Assembly: GCF_022869005.1 (NCBI RefSeq)
Contig: NZ_JALIEA010000011.1
Coordinates: forward strand, 468,438 to 532,437
Reading direction: 5' to 3'
Source: Corynebacterium kalidii
Lineage (GTDB): Bacteria > Actinomycetota > Actinomycetes > Mycobacteriales > Mycobacteriaceae
Length of the DNA: 64,000 nucleotides
Shown here: positions 55,740 to 64,000 of the stretch, in pieces
Layout of the letters: every line of letters begins with the position of its first letter
Numbering within the stretch: the stretch's first letter is position 1
Position numbers and translations under genes: made by a program
Notes under the pieces: generated by a model
Told to the model about the DNA's origin: nothing
Seen by the model: the letters and a program-made list of their open reading frames with translations, nothing else
The model's database searches: none

Positions 55740-58700
55740 GTGAGCATGCTCGACACACTGTTCGGACTGGTGCCGGCGGAGTCCCGTGGGCAGCAGTGGC
55801 TCGCCGACGAGCTCCACCTGGTCAACTGGGGCGGCTACGACGGCGCCCACCGGGTGAAGTTCTCGCCCGCGGCGACGCTGCTCTGCGGCGGCTCCGGATC
55901 GGGGAAGTCCACGCTGATGGACGCCTACATCGCGCTGATGATGCCGCACACCACGCCGTTCAACGGTGCATCCAACGGCGGGGTCACCGGACGCCCGCGC
56001 GGCGAGGACCAGCGCAACATCCTGTCCTACGGGCGCGGGAAGATCGACGAGTCCCGCACCGACGACGGCACCCAGGTCACCGTGCTGCGCGGCGACGGCT
56101 CTGACACCTGGACAGCGGTCTCGATGACCTGGCGCGACCGCGACGGGTCACGGTTCACCGCCGTGCGCGCCTGGTACATCCCGGCGTCCGCCCGGGTGCT
56201 GGACGACACCGTGAAGGTGCGCGGCGTGGTCGAGGGCGACTTCGACCCGGCCTCGCTCGAGGACGCCGCGTCGCGTCGCCTCGCCGATTCGGCGGTGAAG
56301 GAGGCGGGCCTGGAGACCATGGCCACCGACCGTGAGTTCCTGGCCCGGGTGCACTCCGTGCTGGGCATCGGTGCCGCCGGTGCCGGGGCCAAGGCCATGA
56401 GCCTGCTGGCCCGGATCCAGGCCGGCCAGCAGATCACCACCGTCGACGAGCTCTACAAGCGCATGGTGCTCGAGGAACCCGAGACCATGGCGACCGCCGA
56501 CGCCGTCGTCGCTCACTTCGACGAGCTGGAGGGCACCCGGACCAGGATGGTCACCGCGCAGAAGCAGGTGCGGGCCCTGCAACCGGTGCGCGGGATCCGG
56601 ACGAGGATCGAGGACGCCGCCGAACGGCTGCGGCTGCTCGACGAGATCGGGGGCTTCGCCGACGCGTACTCCCTGGCGTCGCTGTGGCGCACGGAACGTC
56701 GCCTGGAACTGCTCCACGAGGCGGAGACCGAGGTCAGGACGCAGAAGCAGGCGGCGGACGCCGAGGTGCGCGCCCAGGCGGCCCTGGCCGAGGCCGCGGA
56801 AGCCGAGCGCGCCGGGCTGCTCGAGGTCCTGCGCCAGTCCGGCGGTGACCGGCTCGACACCGCCGAACGTGAACTCGCCCAGGTGGAGCGTCGGCTGTCC
56901 GCCGTGCGGCAGAACCGGGCCCGCTTCGACGAGAACACCGCCTGCCTGGACCACCCGGTCACCTCGGAGGAGGACTTCACCGCGCTGGCGGACCGGGCCC
57001 GTGCCGCCCTGGCCGACCCGGGGGCGAAGACCGCCGCACGTGACGGTTACGCGGAGTCGCGGGTGGAGCTGAAGAAGCTGCGGCGTGAACTCGCCGACCT
57101 GGAGACCGAGCAGCGGTGGACCGAACAGCGCAGCGACAACATCCCGGAGCGCCTGCACGTCGCCCGCCGGATCCTCGCCGACGCCGCGGGGCTGTCGATC
57201 GAGGACCTGCCGTTCGTCGGCGAACTCGTCGACGTGGCGACCGAGTACGAGCCCTGGCGAGAGGCGTTCAACCTGGCCCTGGGTGGTTTCGCCACCACGA
57301 TGCTCATCGACGCCGACGACCTGCCCCGTTTCCGGGCGGCGGTGGACTCCGTCCGCACCGACGTGCGGCTGCGCTACGAGGGCGTGCACACCGGGTTCAC
57401 CCGGCGGTCCGGCCTGGACCCCCAGTGCCTGCCGGGACGGCTCGACTACCGTGACACCGCCTTCACCGGATGGCTGCAGGACCGGCTGGAACGCCAGTTC
57501 GGGTTCTACTGTGTCGACTCCGCCGACGGCCTGGCGGCCCGGCAGCCGGCGCTGACGATCACCGGCCAGGTGTCGCAGGGCGACCGGGGTGCCCACGGCG
57601 GGCACGGCGGACGCAATGTGCTGGGATTCTCGAGCCGGCGACGGCTCGAGGAACTGGCCGGGGAGGTGTCCGCGCTGCGGGAGCAGGTCCGCGCGGCCGA
57701 GGAGGTCGAGCGCCGGGCGGGTGCCGGGCTCGACGAGCTCGACGCCCGCCACGCCGCCTACACACGGGTGACGGACGTGACGTGGGACGAGATCGACGTG
57801 GACACCGTGGAGCAGGAACGGGACCGGTGGGCCGGGGTGATCGCCGAGATCACCGACGGCAACCCGGAGATCTCCGACCTGCAACGCCAGATCGCCGACC
57901 TGAAGACGAAGGTCACCCGGTTGCAGGAGAGCACCGGCCGGGCCAAGGGTGAGCAGGAACGCCTGGCCAGGCAGTGGGCCGACACCGTCGACGAGGTCGA
58001 CGCGGCGCAGGAGGCCCTCGACGTCGCGGAGAGCGAGGGACGTTCACTCGGCGACGCCCAGGCGTCCTACCTGAACGAGCGTTTCGACCCGCCGGCGGAT
58101 GCCGCGGCGGGCACCACCGGTTCCCGGCTGGCGCGGTTCGACGCCGCCCTGGACACCGCGTCCCGCCGGCTCGAGGACGACCGTGCGGCCGCCCAGGCCA
58201 CGGTGGCGGAGCAGCGCGAGACGCTGCGTCGGACGATGGAGAGCTTCCTCGACACCTGGCCGAACCCCACGCTGCGCGCCGACCCGGACACCTCCCTGAA
58301 GGACTTCGAGCGGATCCTGGAGGACCTGGAGACCAGCGGCCTGCACGAGCTGGAGGGGGAGTGGCGCAACAGTCTGCTGACCCTGTCCGGCAATGACCTG
58401 ACCAACCTGGACTCCACCCTGGGACGTTCACTGCGTGAGATCCGGGAGCGGATCGAACCGATCAACCGCATCATGGAGAACCTGCCGTTCTACGACGACG
58501 ACCACCGGCTCCAGATCGTCCCGCGGGAGAACCAGTCGGAGGTGCGGCGACGGTTCCGCAAGGACCTGCGTGACGTGCGACGTCTCATCGAGGACGCCAC
58601 CGGGGACGGGGAGCGCGAGCAGGCCTACGAGCGCATGGCGCGGGTGATCAACCGGATCCGCCGCGACGCCCCGGACTTCGCCGGCCTGGTCGACGTGCGC

Positions 58701-59090
58701 AACCACGTGCGTGTCAGCGCGGAGAAGATCCACGCGGAGACCAAGGAGCATGCCGCCCTCTACGACCACATCGGGGAGAAGTCCGGTGGTGAGTCGCAGG
58801 AGCTGATCGCCTTCATCGTCGGCGCGGCCCTGCGCTACCAGCTCGGTGACGCCGACGCGGAGCGGCCACGGTACGCCCCGGTGTTCCTGGACGAGGCGTT
58901 GATCAAGGCGGACGCGCACTTCACCAAGCGCGCGATCGGCGCCTGGCGCGGGCTGGGCTTCCAGCTGGTCATCGGGGCACCGAACGACAAGTACAGCGCG
59001 ATCGAACCGCATGTCGACGTCGAGTACGACATCCTCAAGGACACGCAGGGCCGCTCATGGGCGAAGCCGAAGGTGGCGCTGGCGGTCTAG
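55740..59090 (+). CDS. mksB: MksB / JetC SMC-like ATPase
   Basis: 1116 aa, a usual length for JetC. Walker A GGSGSGKSTLMDAY at about residues 50-58, long coiled-coil arms (about 290-480 and 640-900) around a hinge (about 490-620), signature EKSGGESQELIAF and Walker B YAPVFLDEALIKAD, then the switch in VIGAPNDK. GTG start. A GAHGGHGGRN loop near the hinge matches a loop in MksF. Forms an ATP-driven loop-extruding complex with MksF and MksE. Confidence 0.95.
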   Translation: MSMLDTLFGLVPAESRGQQWLADELHLVNWGGYDGAHRVKFSPAATLLCGGSGSGKSTLMDAYIALMMPHTTPFNGASNGGVTGRPRGEDQRNILSYGRGKIDESRTDDGTQVTVLRGDGSDTWTAVSMTWRDRDGSRFTAVRAWYIPASARVLDDTVKVRGVVEGDFDPASLEDAASRRLADSAVKEAGLETMATDREFLARVHSVLGIGAAGAGAKAMSLLARIQAGQQITTVDELYKRMVLEEPETMATADAVVAHFDELEGTRTRMVTAQKQVRALQPVRGIRTRIEDAAERLRLLDEIGGFADAYSLASLWRTERRLELLHEAETEVRTQKQAADAEVRAQAALAEAAEAERAGLLEVLRQSGGDRLDTAERELAQVERRLSAVRQNRARFDENTACLDHPVTSEEDFTALADRARAALADPGAKTAARDGYAESRVELKKLRRELADLETEQRWTEQRSDNIPERLHVARRILADAAGLSIEDLPFVGELVDVATEYEPWREAFNLALGGFATTMLIDADDLPRFRAAVDSVRTDVRLRYEGVHTGFTRRSGLDPQCLPGRLDYRDTAFTGWLQDRLERQFGFYCVDSADGLAARQPALTITGQVSQGDRGAHGGHGGRNVLGFSSRRRLEELAGEVSALREQVRAAEEVERRAGAGLDELDARHAAYTRVTDVTWDEIDVDTVEQERDRWAGVIAEITDGNPEISDLQRQIADLKTKVTRLQESTGRAKGEQERLARQWADTVDEVDAAQEALDVAESEGRSLGDAQASYLNERFDPPADAAAGTTGSRLARFDAALDTASRRLEDDRAAAQATVAEQRETLRRTMESFLDTWPNPTLRADPDTSLKDFERILEDLETSGLHELEGEWRNSLLTLSGNDLTNLDSTLGRSLREIRERIEPINRIMENLPFYDDDHRLQIVPRENQSEVRRRFRKDLRDVRRLIEDATGDGEREQAYERMARVINRIRRDAPDFAGLVDVRNHVRVSAEKIHAETKEHAALYDHIGEKSGGESQELIAFIVGAALRYQLGDADAERPRYAPVFLDEALIKADAHFTKRAIGAWRGLGFQLVIGAPNDKYSAIEPHVDVEYDILKDTQGRSWAKPKVALAV

Positions 59091-59134
59091 TCGTCGCCTG
59101 CCGGCGGCGTCGTGGGGTGTCGTGGGGAGCGGCC

Positions 59135-59389
59135 TCACCGGGCCGTGAACGTCCTCACCGAGAGTGCGCAGACCACCACCGCGACGACGGCGATGACGCC
59201 GTTCGTCACCGCGGCGGCGGTCGTCACCTCGGCGAAGTCGGACAGGGACACCACGACATCCAGCAGGATCAGCATCGTGCCGAGGAACAGCAGTGTCACG
59301 TGGCCGAGCACCCCGCCGACGCGGACGAGGCGGCACAGCCACGCCGCCCCGACGAGCAGTGGGCCGACGACGAGGGAGACCAGGAACAC
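59135..59389 (-). CDS. Small hypothetical membrane protein (84 aa)
   Basis: Two or three hydrophobic helices (about 2-20, 27-48, 58-78), C-terminal basic tail; resembles short MnhG/phage-shock-like actinobacterial membrane proteins but not identified. It occupies the position where mksG would be expected and is on the opposite strand. Confidence 0.6.
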   Translation of the reverse strand: MFLVSLVVGPLLVGAAWLCRLVRVGGVLGHVTLLFLGTMLILLDVVVSLSDFAEVTTAAAVTNGVIAVVAVVVCALSVRTFTAR

Positions 59390-59411
59390 CGGCCGGTACC
59401 CGGGGGTCGTC

Positions 59412-59882
59412 CTACTGCTGGGTGGTGTTGACGATGTAGAGGTCGCAGGGTGCCTCGGCGGCGACCTTGCGGGCGATGCTGCCGAGGATCCGCGAGATGC
59501 CCTGGACGTGCTTGTTGCCGACCACGATGGTGTCGGCGTGGAGCTTCTCCGCCTGGAGCACCAGCACGTCGGCGGGCGCCCCCTCCACCGCGGAGGCGTG
59601 GACCGTCACCGACGGGTACGCCTCCTGCAGGACGGCGGCGACGGAGTCGGCGACCTCCTGTGCGGCGCGGGCGTACCCGTCGGTGAGCTTCTGGTAGGCC
59701 GTCGAGGTGCCCGGGCCCATGTTGTTGCTCTTAGCCACCTGCAGCGGCAGAGAGGCACCGATGCTGTACGCGGAGAACACGTGCAGTTCCGCGCCGACGC
59801 CGTCGGCCAGCTCCGCAGCCTTCTGGGCGGCGGCCAGGGCCGTCTGGCTGGAGTCGACCCCGGTCACAATTGTCTTCGTCAT
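59412..59882 (-). CDS. Universal stress protein (UspA family), copy 1
   Basis: 156 aa. TIVTGVDSSQTALAAAQKAAELA at the N-terminus and the ATP-binding GNKHVQGISRILGSIARKVAAEAPCDLYIV C-terminus (GX2GX9GS pattern). About two thirds identical to the following copy, so a tandem duplication. ATG has GAAAGG upstream. Last gene of the tct-usp unit, 73 nt downstream of copy 2. Confidence 0.92.
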   Translation of the reverse strand: MTKTIVTGVDSSQTALAAAQKAAELADGVGAELHVFSAYSIGASLPLQVAKSNNMGPGTSTAYQKLTDGYARAAQEVADSVAAVLQEAYPSVTVHASAVEGAPADVLVLQAEKLHADTIVVGNKHVQGISRILGSIARKVAAEAPCDLYIVNTTQQ

Positions 59883-59955
59883 CGAGTGCCTTTCAGAGAG
59901 GTGTCGCGGACCCTGCGGTGGTCCATGTCCCGGCAGTGTAGCGTACCGCGCCCGG

Positions 59956-60435
59956 TCAGCGGTGGGTGGTGTGCACGATGTACAGGTCGCAGGGCGCTTC
60001 GGCGGCGACCTTGCGGGCGACACTGCCGAGGATCCGGGAGAACCCCTGCATGTGCTTGTTGCCGACCACGATCAGCTCCGCCGACAACGTCCGTGCCTGG
60101 TGCGAGAGCACCTCGGCCGGGGTACCTTCCTGCGCGGAGGAGACGATGGTCAGCTCCGGGTGCGCCTCCCGGAGGACGGCGGCGACCGCCTCGGCGACGT
60201 GCTCTGCGGCACGGGCCTGCCCCTCGGTGAGGTGCTGGTAGGCCGCGGAGGTGGACTGCCCCTGCTCCTTGATCTTGAAGGACTGCAGGGTGTCGGCGGT
60301 GCTGACACTGTACGCGGAGACGATGTGGAGTTCGGCGCCGAGACCTTCCGCCAGTTCCGCGGCTTTACCGGCGGCGTTGAGCGCGGTCTGGCTGGAATCC
60401 ACGCCGGTGACGATCGTCCTGGTTCGGCTGGTCAT
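59956..60435 (-). CDS. Universal stress protein (UspA family), copy 2
   Basis: 159 aa with the same architecture: TIVTGVDSSQTALNAAGKAAELAEG and GNKHMQGFSRILGSVARKVAAEAPCDLYIV. Its ATG overlaps the tctA stop (ATGA) and GAAAGGCA lies upstream, so it is translated with the tricarboxylate transporter. Confidence 0.92.
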   Translation of the reverse strand: MTSRTRTIVTGVDSSQTALNAAGKAAELAEGLGAELHIVSAYSVSTADTLQSFKIKEQGQSTSAAYQHLTEGQARAAEHVAEAVAAVLREAHPELTIVSSAQEGTPAEVLSHQARTLSAELIVVGNKHMQGFSRILGSVARKVAAEAPCDLYIVHTTHR

Positions 60436-62054
60436 CGCGTGCCTTTCTGGTCGTCGGCAGCTGCCGGGTCAGTGGGGTCGGTGGCAACGGTGGCGACGGT
60501 GGCCCCGGTATCTCCGGTTTCCCCGGCGCCCGCAGCGGCGGGCTCGGTCTCGGTGGAGTGCAGGGCCTCCTCGGCCCGGTCCATCATTTTGGGCCGGCGG
60601 ACGGCCTGCCAGATGGCGAAGCCGATGGAGGCCAGGGTCAGGATGCCGAGGACCAGCGGGATGGGCTCGAGCATCCAGGTGAAGCTGCCGTTGTTGATGA
60701 TCATCGCGCGGCGGAAGCCGCTCTCGGCGATCGGCCCGAGGATCACGCCGATGATCAGCGGGGCGAGCGGGAAGCCGCCCTTGACCATGATGTAGCCCAG
60801 GATCGCCGCGAGGAACATGACCAGCACGTCGAAGATGCTGGAGCGCATCGCGTAGGAGCCGACCACGGCCAGGACGATGACGGAGGGCCAGAGCAGTCGC
60901 GGCGGGACGGACTCGATGAGCTTCACCCAGAAGGTGGTGCCGAACCAGCCGAGGACCAGCAGGACCAGGTAGACCATTGCGAAGCCGATGAACAGGCCGT
61001 AGATCAGGTCGGGGCTGCCGGAGAACAGGGTCGGTCCCGGCTGCAGGCCGTGGACGGTCAGGGCGCCGATCAGCACTGCGGAGGTCACGTCGCCGGGGAT
61101 GCCGAGGGTCAGTGTGGGAACCAGGGCACCGGCGGTGCCGGCGTTCTTCGACGACTCCGCGGCGGCGATGCCGCGGGGATCGCCCTTGCCGTACCGGGAC
61201 TTGTCCTTGGCGGCGCGCTTGGACTCGTTGTAGGCGACGAAGGAGCTGATGTCGCCACCCACACCCGGGATGATGCCGATGACGAAGCCGATGGCGGACC
61301 CCAGGATGCTGGAGGGTGCGAGTTTGCGCAGCCAGGCAGGGGTGGCGCGGAACTTCTCCGGCTTCATCTTCAGGTTCAGCTTCGTCAGCCGTTCGACCTG
61401 GAGGAAGGCCTCGGAGACGGCGAAGAGGCCGATCATCAGCGGGATGAAGGAGATGCCGGAGATCAGGTCGGAGTTGCCGAAGGTCAGGCGCGGGAAGCCC
61501 TGGATGGTGTCGAGACCGATCATGGCGATGCCCAGGCCCAGGAAGCCGGCGATGAGCCCCTTGACCATACGGCCTTCGGAGATCGAGGCGATGATGGTCA
61601 GTGCGAACAGGGCGAGCATGAAGTTCGCCGAGGAACCGAAGCCCAGGGCGAAGTCGGCGATGACGGGGGAGAAGAAGGCGAGCAGGAGCACGCCGATGAA
61701 GCCGCCGACACAGGACGCCAGCACCGAGATCTTCAGTGCCTGGACACCCTTGCCGGCCACGGTCATGGCGTGGCCGTCGGCGACACTGGCCGCGGATGCC
61801 GGTGTTCCCGGTGTTCGGATCAGGATCGCGGGGATGGACCCCGCGTACACGGCGCCGCCGTAGATGCCCAGCAGCAGCATCATGCCGGCCAGCGGTTCCA
61901 GGGCGAAGGTGAAGGGGAGCAGCAGCGCCACTCCGACGGTGGCGGAGATGCCGGGGAGGGCACCGACCACCATGCCGATCAGGACGCCCAGTACCAGCAT
62001 GATCATGACCTGGACATCGGCGACGGCACCGAGGCCGTCCATCCAATTACTCAT
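60432..62054 (-). CDS. tctA: Tripartite tricarboxylate transporter large membrane subunit TctA
   Basis: 540 aa, about 11-12 helices. GALPGISATVGVALLLPFTF, GIYGGAVYAGSIPAILIRTPGTPASAAS and GIIPGVGGDISSFVAYNESKR are TctA signatures (two PGxxxTxG-like repeats). The Ala/Thr/Asp-rich 40-residue tail is unusual. Start overlaps tctB's stop by 4 nt. Confidence 0.95.
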   Translation of the reverse strand: MSNWMDGLGAVADVQVMIMLVLGVLIGMVVGALPGISATVGVALLLPFTFALEPLAGMMLLLGIYGGAVYAGSIPAILIRTPGTPASAASVADGHAMTVAGKGVQALKISVLASCVGGFIGVLLLAFFSPVIADFALGFGSSANFMLALFALTIIASISEGRMVKGLIAGFLGLGIAMIGLDTIQGFPRLTFGNSDLISGISFIPLMIGLFAVSEAFLQVERLTKLNLKMKPEKFRATPAWLRKLAPSSILGSAIGFVIGIIPGVGGDISSFVAYNESKRAAKDKSRYGKGDPRGIAAAESSKNAGTAGALVPTLTLGIPGDVTSAVLIGALTVHGLQPGPTLFSGSPDLIYGLFIGFAMVYLVLLVLGWFGTTFWVKLIESVPPRLLWPSVIVLAVVGSYAMRSSIFDVLVMFLAAILGYIMVKGGFPLAPLIIGVILGPIAESGFRRAMIINNGSFTWMLEPIPLVLGILTLASIGFAIWQAVRRPKMMDRAEEALHSTETEPAAAGAGETGDTGATVATVATDPTDPAAADDQKGTR

Positions 62055-62557
62055 GGCAGAATCCCTTCGATGACACCGGAGGGCAGGTAGACCCCCAGGG
62101 CTGCGGTGAACAGGTAGTAGACGGCGACGGAGACGAGGACCGGCACGAGGATGAGCCGGACGATGCTGCGCACGCCCATGATCAGCAGGCCGAGGACCAT
62201 GAAGGCCAGGGTGGACAGCATGAACCCGAGCGGCGTCATGAGCAGGGCGTAGACCACCCCGACGACGACGATGAGGACGGTGCGCAGGCGCGTGCCCTCT
62301 TCAGGCAGGAAGGTGTTGCGTTCGGAGTTGAACAGCAGCATGATGCCGAGGATCACCAGGGCACCGCCGATCAGGCGGGGCAGTGCGGCGGTCCCGGGGT
62401 CCTCCGGTTGGCCGGGTTCTGGGAACCCGAAGGCGAGGAACAGGAGTACCGCCCCGAGCGCGGTGACGATCACCGCGATGATCCGGTCACCGAGCAGTGA
62501 ACCGCCCTGCGGTTGCTGTGTGGTCTCCTGCGGGAGGTCGGTGGGTGTGGACATCAT
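62051..62557 (-). CDS. tctB: Tripartite tricarboxylate transporter small membrane subunit TctB
   Basis: 168 aa, four hydrophobic helices and the TctB-typical PEDPGTAALPRLIGGALVILG after TM1. First ATG of ATGATG overlaps the tctC stop, with GGGAGGAG just before. Longer in-frame upstream sequence is shadow of tctC. Confidence 0.92.
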   Translation of the reverse strand: MMSTPTDLPQETTQQPQGGSLLGDRIIAVIVTALGAVLLFLAFGFPEPGQPEDPGTAALPRLIGGALVILGIMLLFNSERNTFLPEEGTRLRTVLIVVVGVVYALLMTPLGFMLSTLAFMVLGLLIMGVRSIVRLILVPVLVSVAVYYLFTAALGVYLPSGVIEGILP

Positions 62558-63564
62558 TCTCCTCCCAGCCCGGCTTCGTCGACGACGGACCGGTAGCGGT
62601 CGTATTCCTCGGCGAGGAAGGCGTCGAATTCGCTGGCGTCCTTGTATTCCTGGGTGAAGCCCAGGTTGTCCATGTAGTCGCTGAAGCCCTGGGACTCGCG
62701 TGCCTCGTTGAAGCACCGGTTGAGCTCCTCGATGTCCTCGTCGGAGGTGTCCGCCGGGGCGAACAGCCCGAGGATGGCGTAGCTGGTCCAGTCCATGCCG
62801 ACTTCCTTGAGGGTCGGCACACCGGGGAGGATGTCCTCCAGCCGTTGGTCACCGGCGATGGCCAGTGCCCGAAGCTGTCCGGCCTCCACGAACGGTGCGA
62901 TCTCGGCGGCGCCGACGGCGACGGCCTTGGTCTCGTGGCCCATCACCGCCTGCAGCGCACCGGCCGCACCGCCGTAGGGGACGTTGCGGATGTTGGGCTG
63001 GTCGGCTTCCTGGGCGAGCCCGGCGAAACCGATGTGGTAGATCGACCCGGTGCCGGAGCTGGCCATGGTGACGTCCTCGTCGGTGGTCAGCAGTTCCTCG
63101 ATGCTCTCGATGTCGGAGTTCGGGGGCACGCCGTAGGCGATGGGCTGCTCGCTGTACTGCATGATGCCCCGGATGTCGTCCGGTCCCACGGGGGACACAC
63201 CCAGGTGGGGCAGGATGGACAGCTCGATGGACGCCGACCCGATGGTGTTGCCGTCGGGCGTGGACGAGGCGGCGGACTGGAACCCCACGGTGCCGGAGCC
63301 GCCTGTCTCGTTACGGATGATGATCTCCCTGCCGCAGGTCTCCTGGGCGTAGACGGCGAGCTGCCGGGACGTCCCGTCCGCGGAACCGCCGGGGTTGAAG
63401 GGGACGACGAGATTCAGCGGCGGGCGTCCGGAGGAGGATTCTCCGGCGGAATCGTCGTCAGTGCTGCAGGAGGTCAGTGCCAGGGCACTGATCATCGTGA
63501 GCGCGGCGATGGCTGTGGGCGCTCTCCTGCTCCTGCTTCGTCGTGGTCGGATCTGGGTCCTCAT
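62554..63564 (-). CDS. tctC: Tripartite tricarboxylate transporter receptor lipoprotein TctC
   Basis: 336 aa Bug-type receptor. Arg-rich n-region, hydrophobic core and lipobox LTSC before STDDDSAG; binding fold NLVVPFNPGGSADGTSRQLA, RNETGGSGTVGF and SSGTGSIYHIGF. Likely binds citrate or another tri/dicarboxylate; ligand unproven. First gene of the operon. Confidence 0.93.
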   Translation of the reverse strand: MRTQIRPRRSRSRRAPTAIAALTMISALALTSCSTDDDSAGESSSGRPPLNLVVPFNPGGSADGTSRQLAVYAQETCGREIIIRNETGGSGTVGFQSAASSTPDGNTIGSASIELSILPHLGVSPVGPDDIRGIMQYSEQPIAYGVPPNSDIESIEELLTTDEDVTMASSGTGSIYHIGFAGLAQEADQPNIRNVPYGGAAGALQAVMGHETKAVAVGAAEIAPFVEAGQLRALAIAGDQRLEDILPGVPTLKEVGMDWTSYAILGLFAPADTSDEDIEELNRCFNEARESQGFSDYMDNLGFTQEYKDASEFDAFLAEEYDRYRSVVDEAGLGGE

Positions 63565-63680
63565 GCACGGCTCCTGTGGTTTGAACGTCTATCGCAACGG
63601 CCGTCCGTCCCAGGTGTTCGCTGTGCGCACGTCCGTTCGCTTTACGCCTGAAACTTACCCCATGCAAAGTGTCAGGTACA

Positions 63681-63714
63681 ACATCGCGGGAATAACGCGA
63701 TGTAGATCACATCG
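63681..63714. promoter_or_regulatory. Repeated ACATCGCG elements upstream of tctC
   Basis: ACATCGCG (63681-63688), CGCGATGT (63696-63703, perfect dyad with a 7-nt spacer) and ACATCG (63709-63714, dyad with the second). About 117-150 bp before tctC; a regulator site for the transporter is plausible. Confidence 0.5.
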
Positions 63715-63746
63715 AGCCGCGTGTGCGGCCGGTGAGATGTCCCGTG

Positions 63747-64000
63747 TCAGCGCCGGGGAGATCTCTCGACGTCGACCGTCGTCGCGCCGAGGATTCGCCC
63801 ATTCGGCTGGATCTCGATGAGGTGCGGCCCCGGGTGGATCGTGCGGATCGAGACATGGCCGAAGGTATGGCGGCGCGAGAACTCCACAGGTTCGCCTGCC
63901 GGGAGGTCACGGACGGCGAGCTTGAAGACTTTCCCGGACTTCACCCTGCGCGTGCCCTGGTAATGCACCAGGTAGTCGACCGCGGCCCTCGTCGGGGAGG
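63747..64000 (-). CDS. DNA alkylation repair protein, C-terminal fragment (5' end outside window)
   Basis: 84 residues visible, frame open to the window edge. The stretch VDYLVHYQGTRRVKSGKVFKL followed by LPAGEPVEFSRRHTFGHVSIRTIHPGPHLIEIQPNGRILG is the characteristic C-terminus of bacterial DNA alkylation repair (HEAT-repeat glycosylase-like) proteins, which excise N3/N7-alkyl purines. The GTG at 63968 is internal. Confidence 0.85.
   Translation of the reverse strand, partial: SPTRAAVDYLVHYQGTRRVKSGKVFKLAVRDLPAGEPVEFSRRHTFGHVSIRTIHPGPHLIEIQPNGRILGATTVDVERSPRR

Noticed and set aside
56148..57884. 578-codon minus-strand frame opposite mksB
   Set aside because: No domain, no ribosome binding site, fully antisense to the conserved SMC gene.
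59091..59411. Possible MksG/JetD remnant after mksB
   Set aside because: Read in all frames; only a short opposite-strand membrane protein is visible, nothing resembling a Toprim-like nuclease.
60558..62090. 510-codon plus-strand frame opposite tctA
   Set aside because: Composition (Gly/Asp/His/Glu repeats) is that of an antisense shadow; tctA is unambiguous.

Overview
The window is GC-rich DNA with dense, often 4-nt-overlapping operons. The block mazG - manganese ABC transporter/mntR - lytic transglycosylase - eno - ftsB - DUF501 - ppx - tRNA is typical of Corynebacteriales, and MksB-type condensins and leaderless genes also fit Corynebacterium. I infer a high-GC Corynebacterium, the kind found in soil or cheese; species is not determined. 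No rRNA, CRISPR array, insertion sequence or origin was seen.

Layout. 1-8.8 kb: housekeeping block with the 3' part of mazG, a Mn(II) importer facing a DtxR-family mntR across an MntR-like operator, eno, ftsB, ppx and a tRNA with anticodon UAA. 8.8-9.85 kb: a scar-like region with two tiny genes, a 229-bp tandem duplication carrying long hairpins, and two decayed copies of the tRNA 3' half. 9.85-20.3 kb: flotillin-like protein, TauE/SafE exporter, a TPP-riboswitch-controlled thiC, VOC protein, a 47-aa protein, oxidoreductase, DUF218 membrane protein, HAD phosphatase, ilvD and plsC. 20.3-26.5 kb: a second TPP riboswitch driving a thiamine-precursor ABC transporter, a ChaA-type antiporter, an AHSA1-like protein and a MatC-like transporter.

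26.7-42.4 kb is the accessory highlight. An aldehyde dehydrogenase with a divergent FeaR-like AraC regulator, a flavin amine oxidase and an amino acid/amine permease lie beside a homoprotocatechuate (3,4-dihydroxyphenylacetate) meta-cleavage operon. That operon encodes an FAH-RraA fusion, GntR regulator, HpaE, HpaD, HpaH and HpaI. An MHS transporter and a MobA-like flavin hydroxylase are encoded divergently. Read together, it looks like a route from tyramine/dopamine-type amines to central metabolism. The same 12-bp candidate GntR operator occurs in front of two of its transcription units.

42.4-51 kb holds four regulator/transporter or regulator/acetyltransferase modules (TetR, TetR, TetR, ArsR), most with visible operator palindromes, and a methyltransferase gene broken by an apparent one-base frameshift. 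51-53.3 kb is the conserved actinobacterial histidine phosphatase - DUF3090 - SCO1664 operon. 53.5-59.1 kb encodes MksF-MksE-MksB (Wadjet JetA-JetB-JetC) without the MksG/JetD nuclease next to it. 59.1-63.6 kb is a tripartite tricarboxylate transporter operon (tctC-tctB-tctA) translationally coupled to tandem universal stress proteins. The right edge holds the 3' end of a DNA alkylation repair gene.
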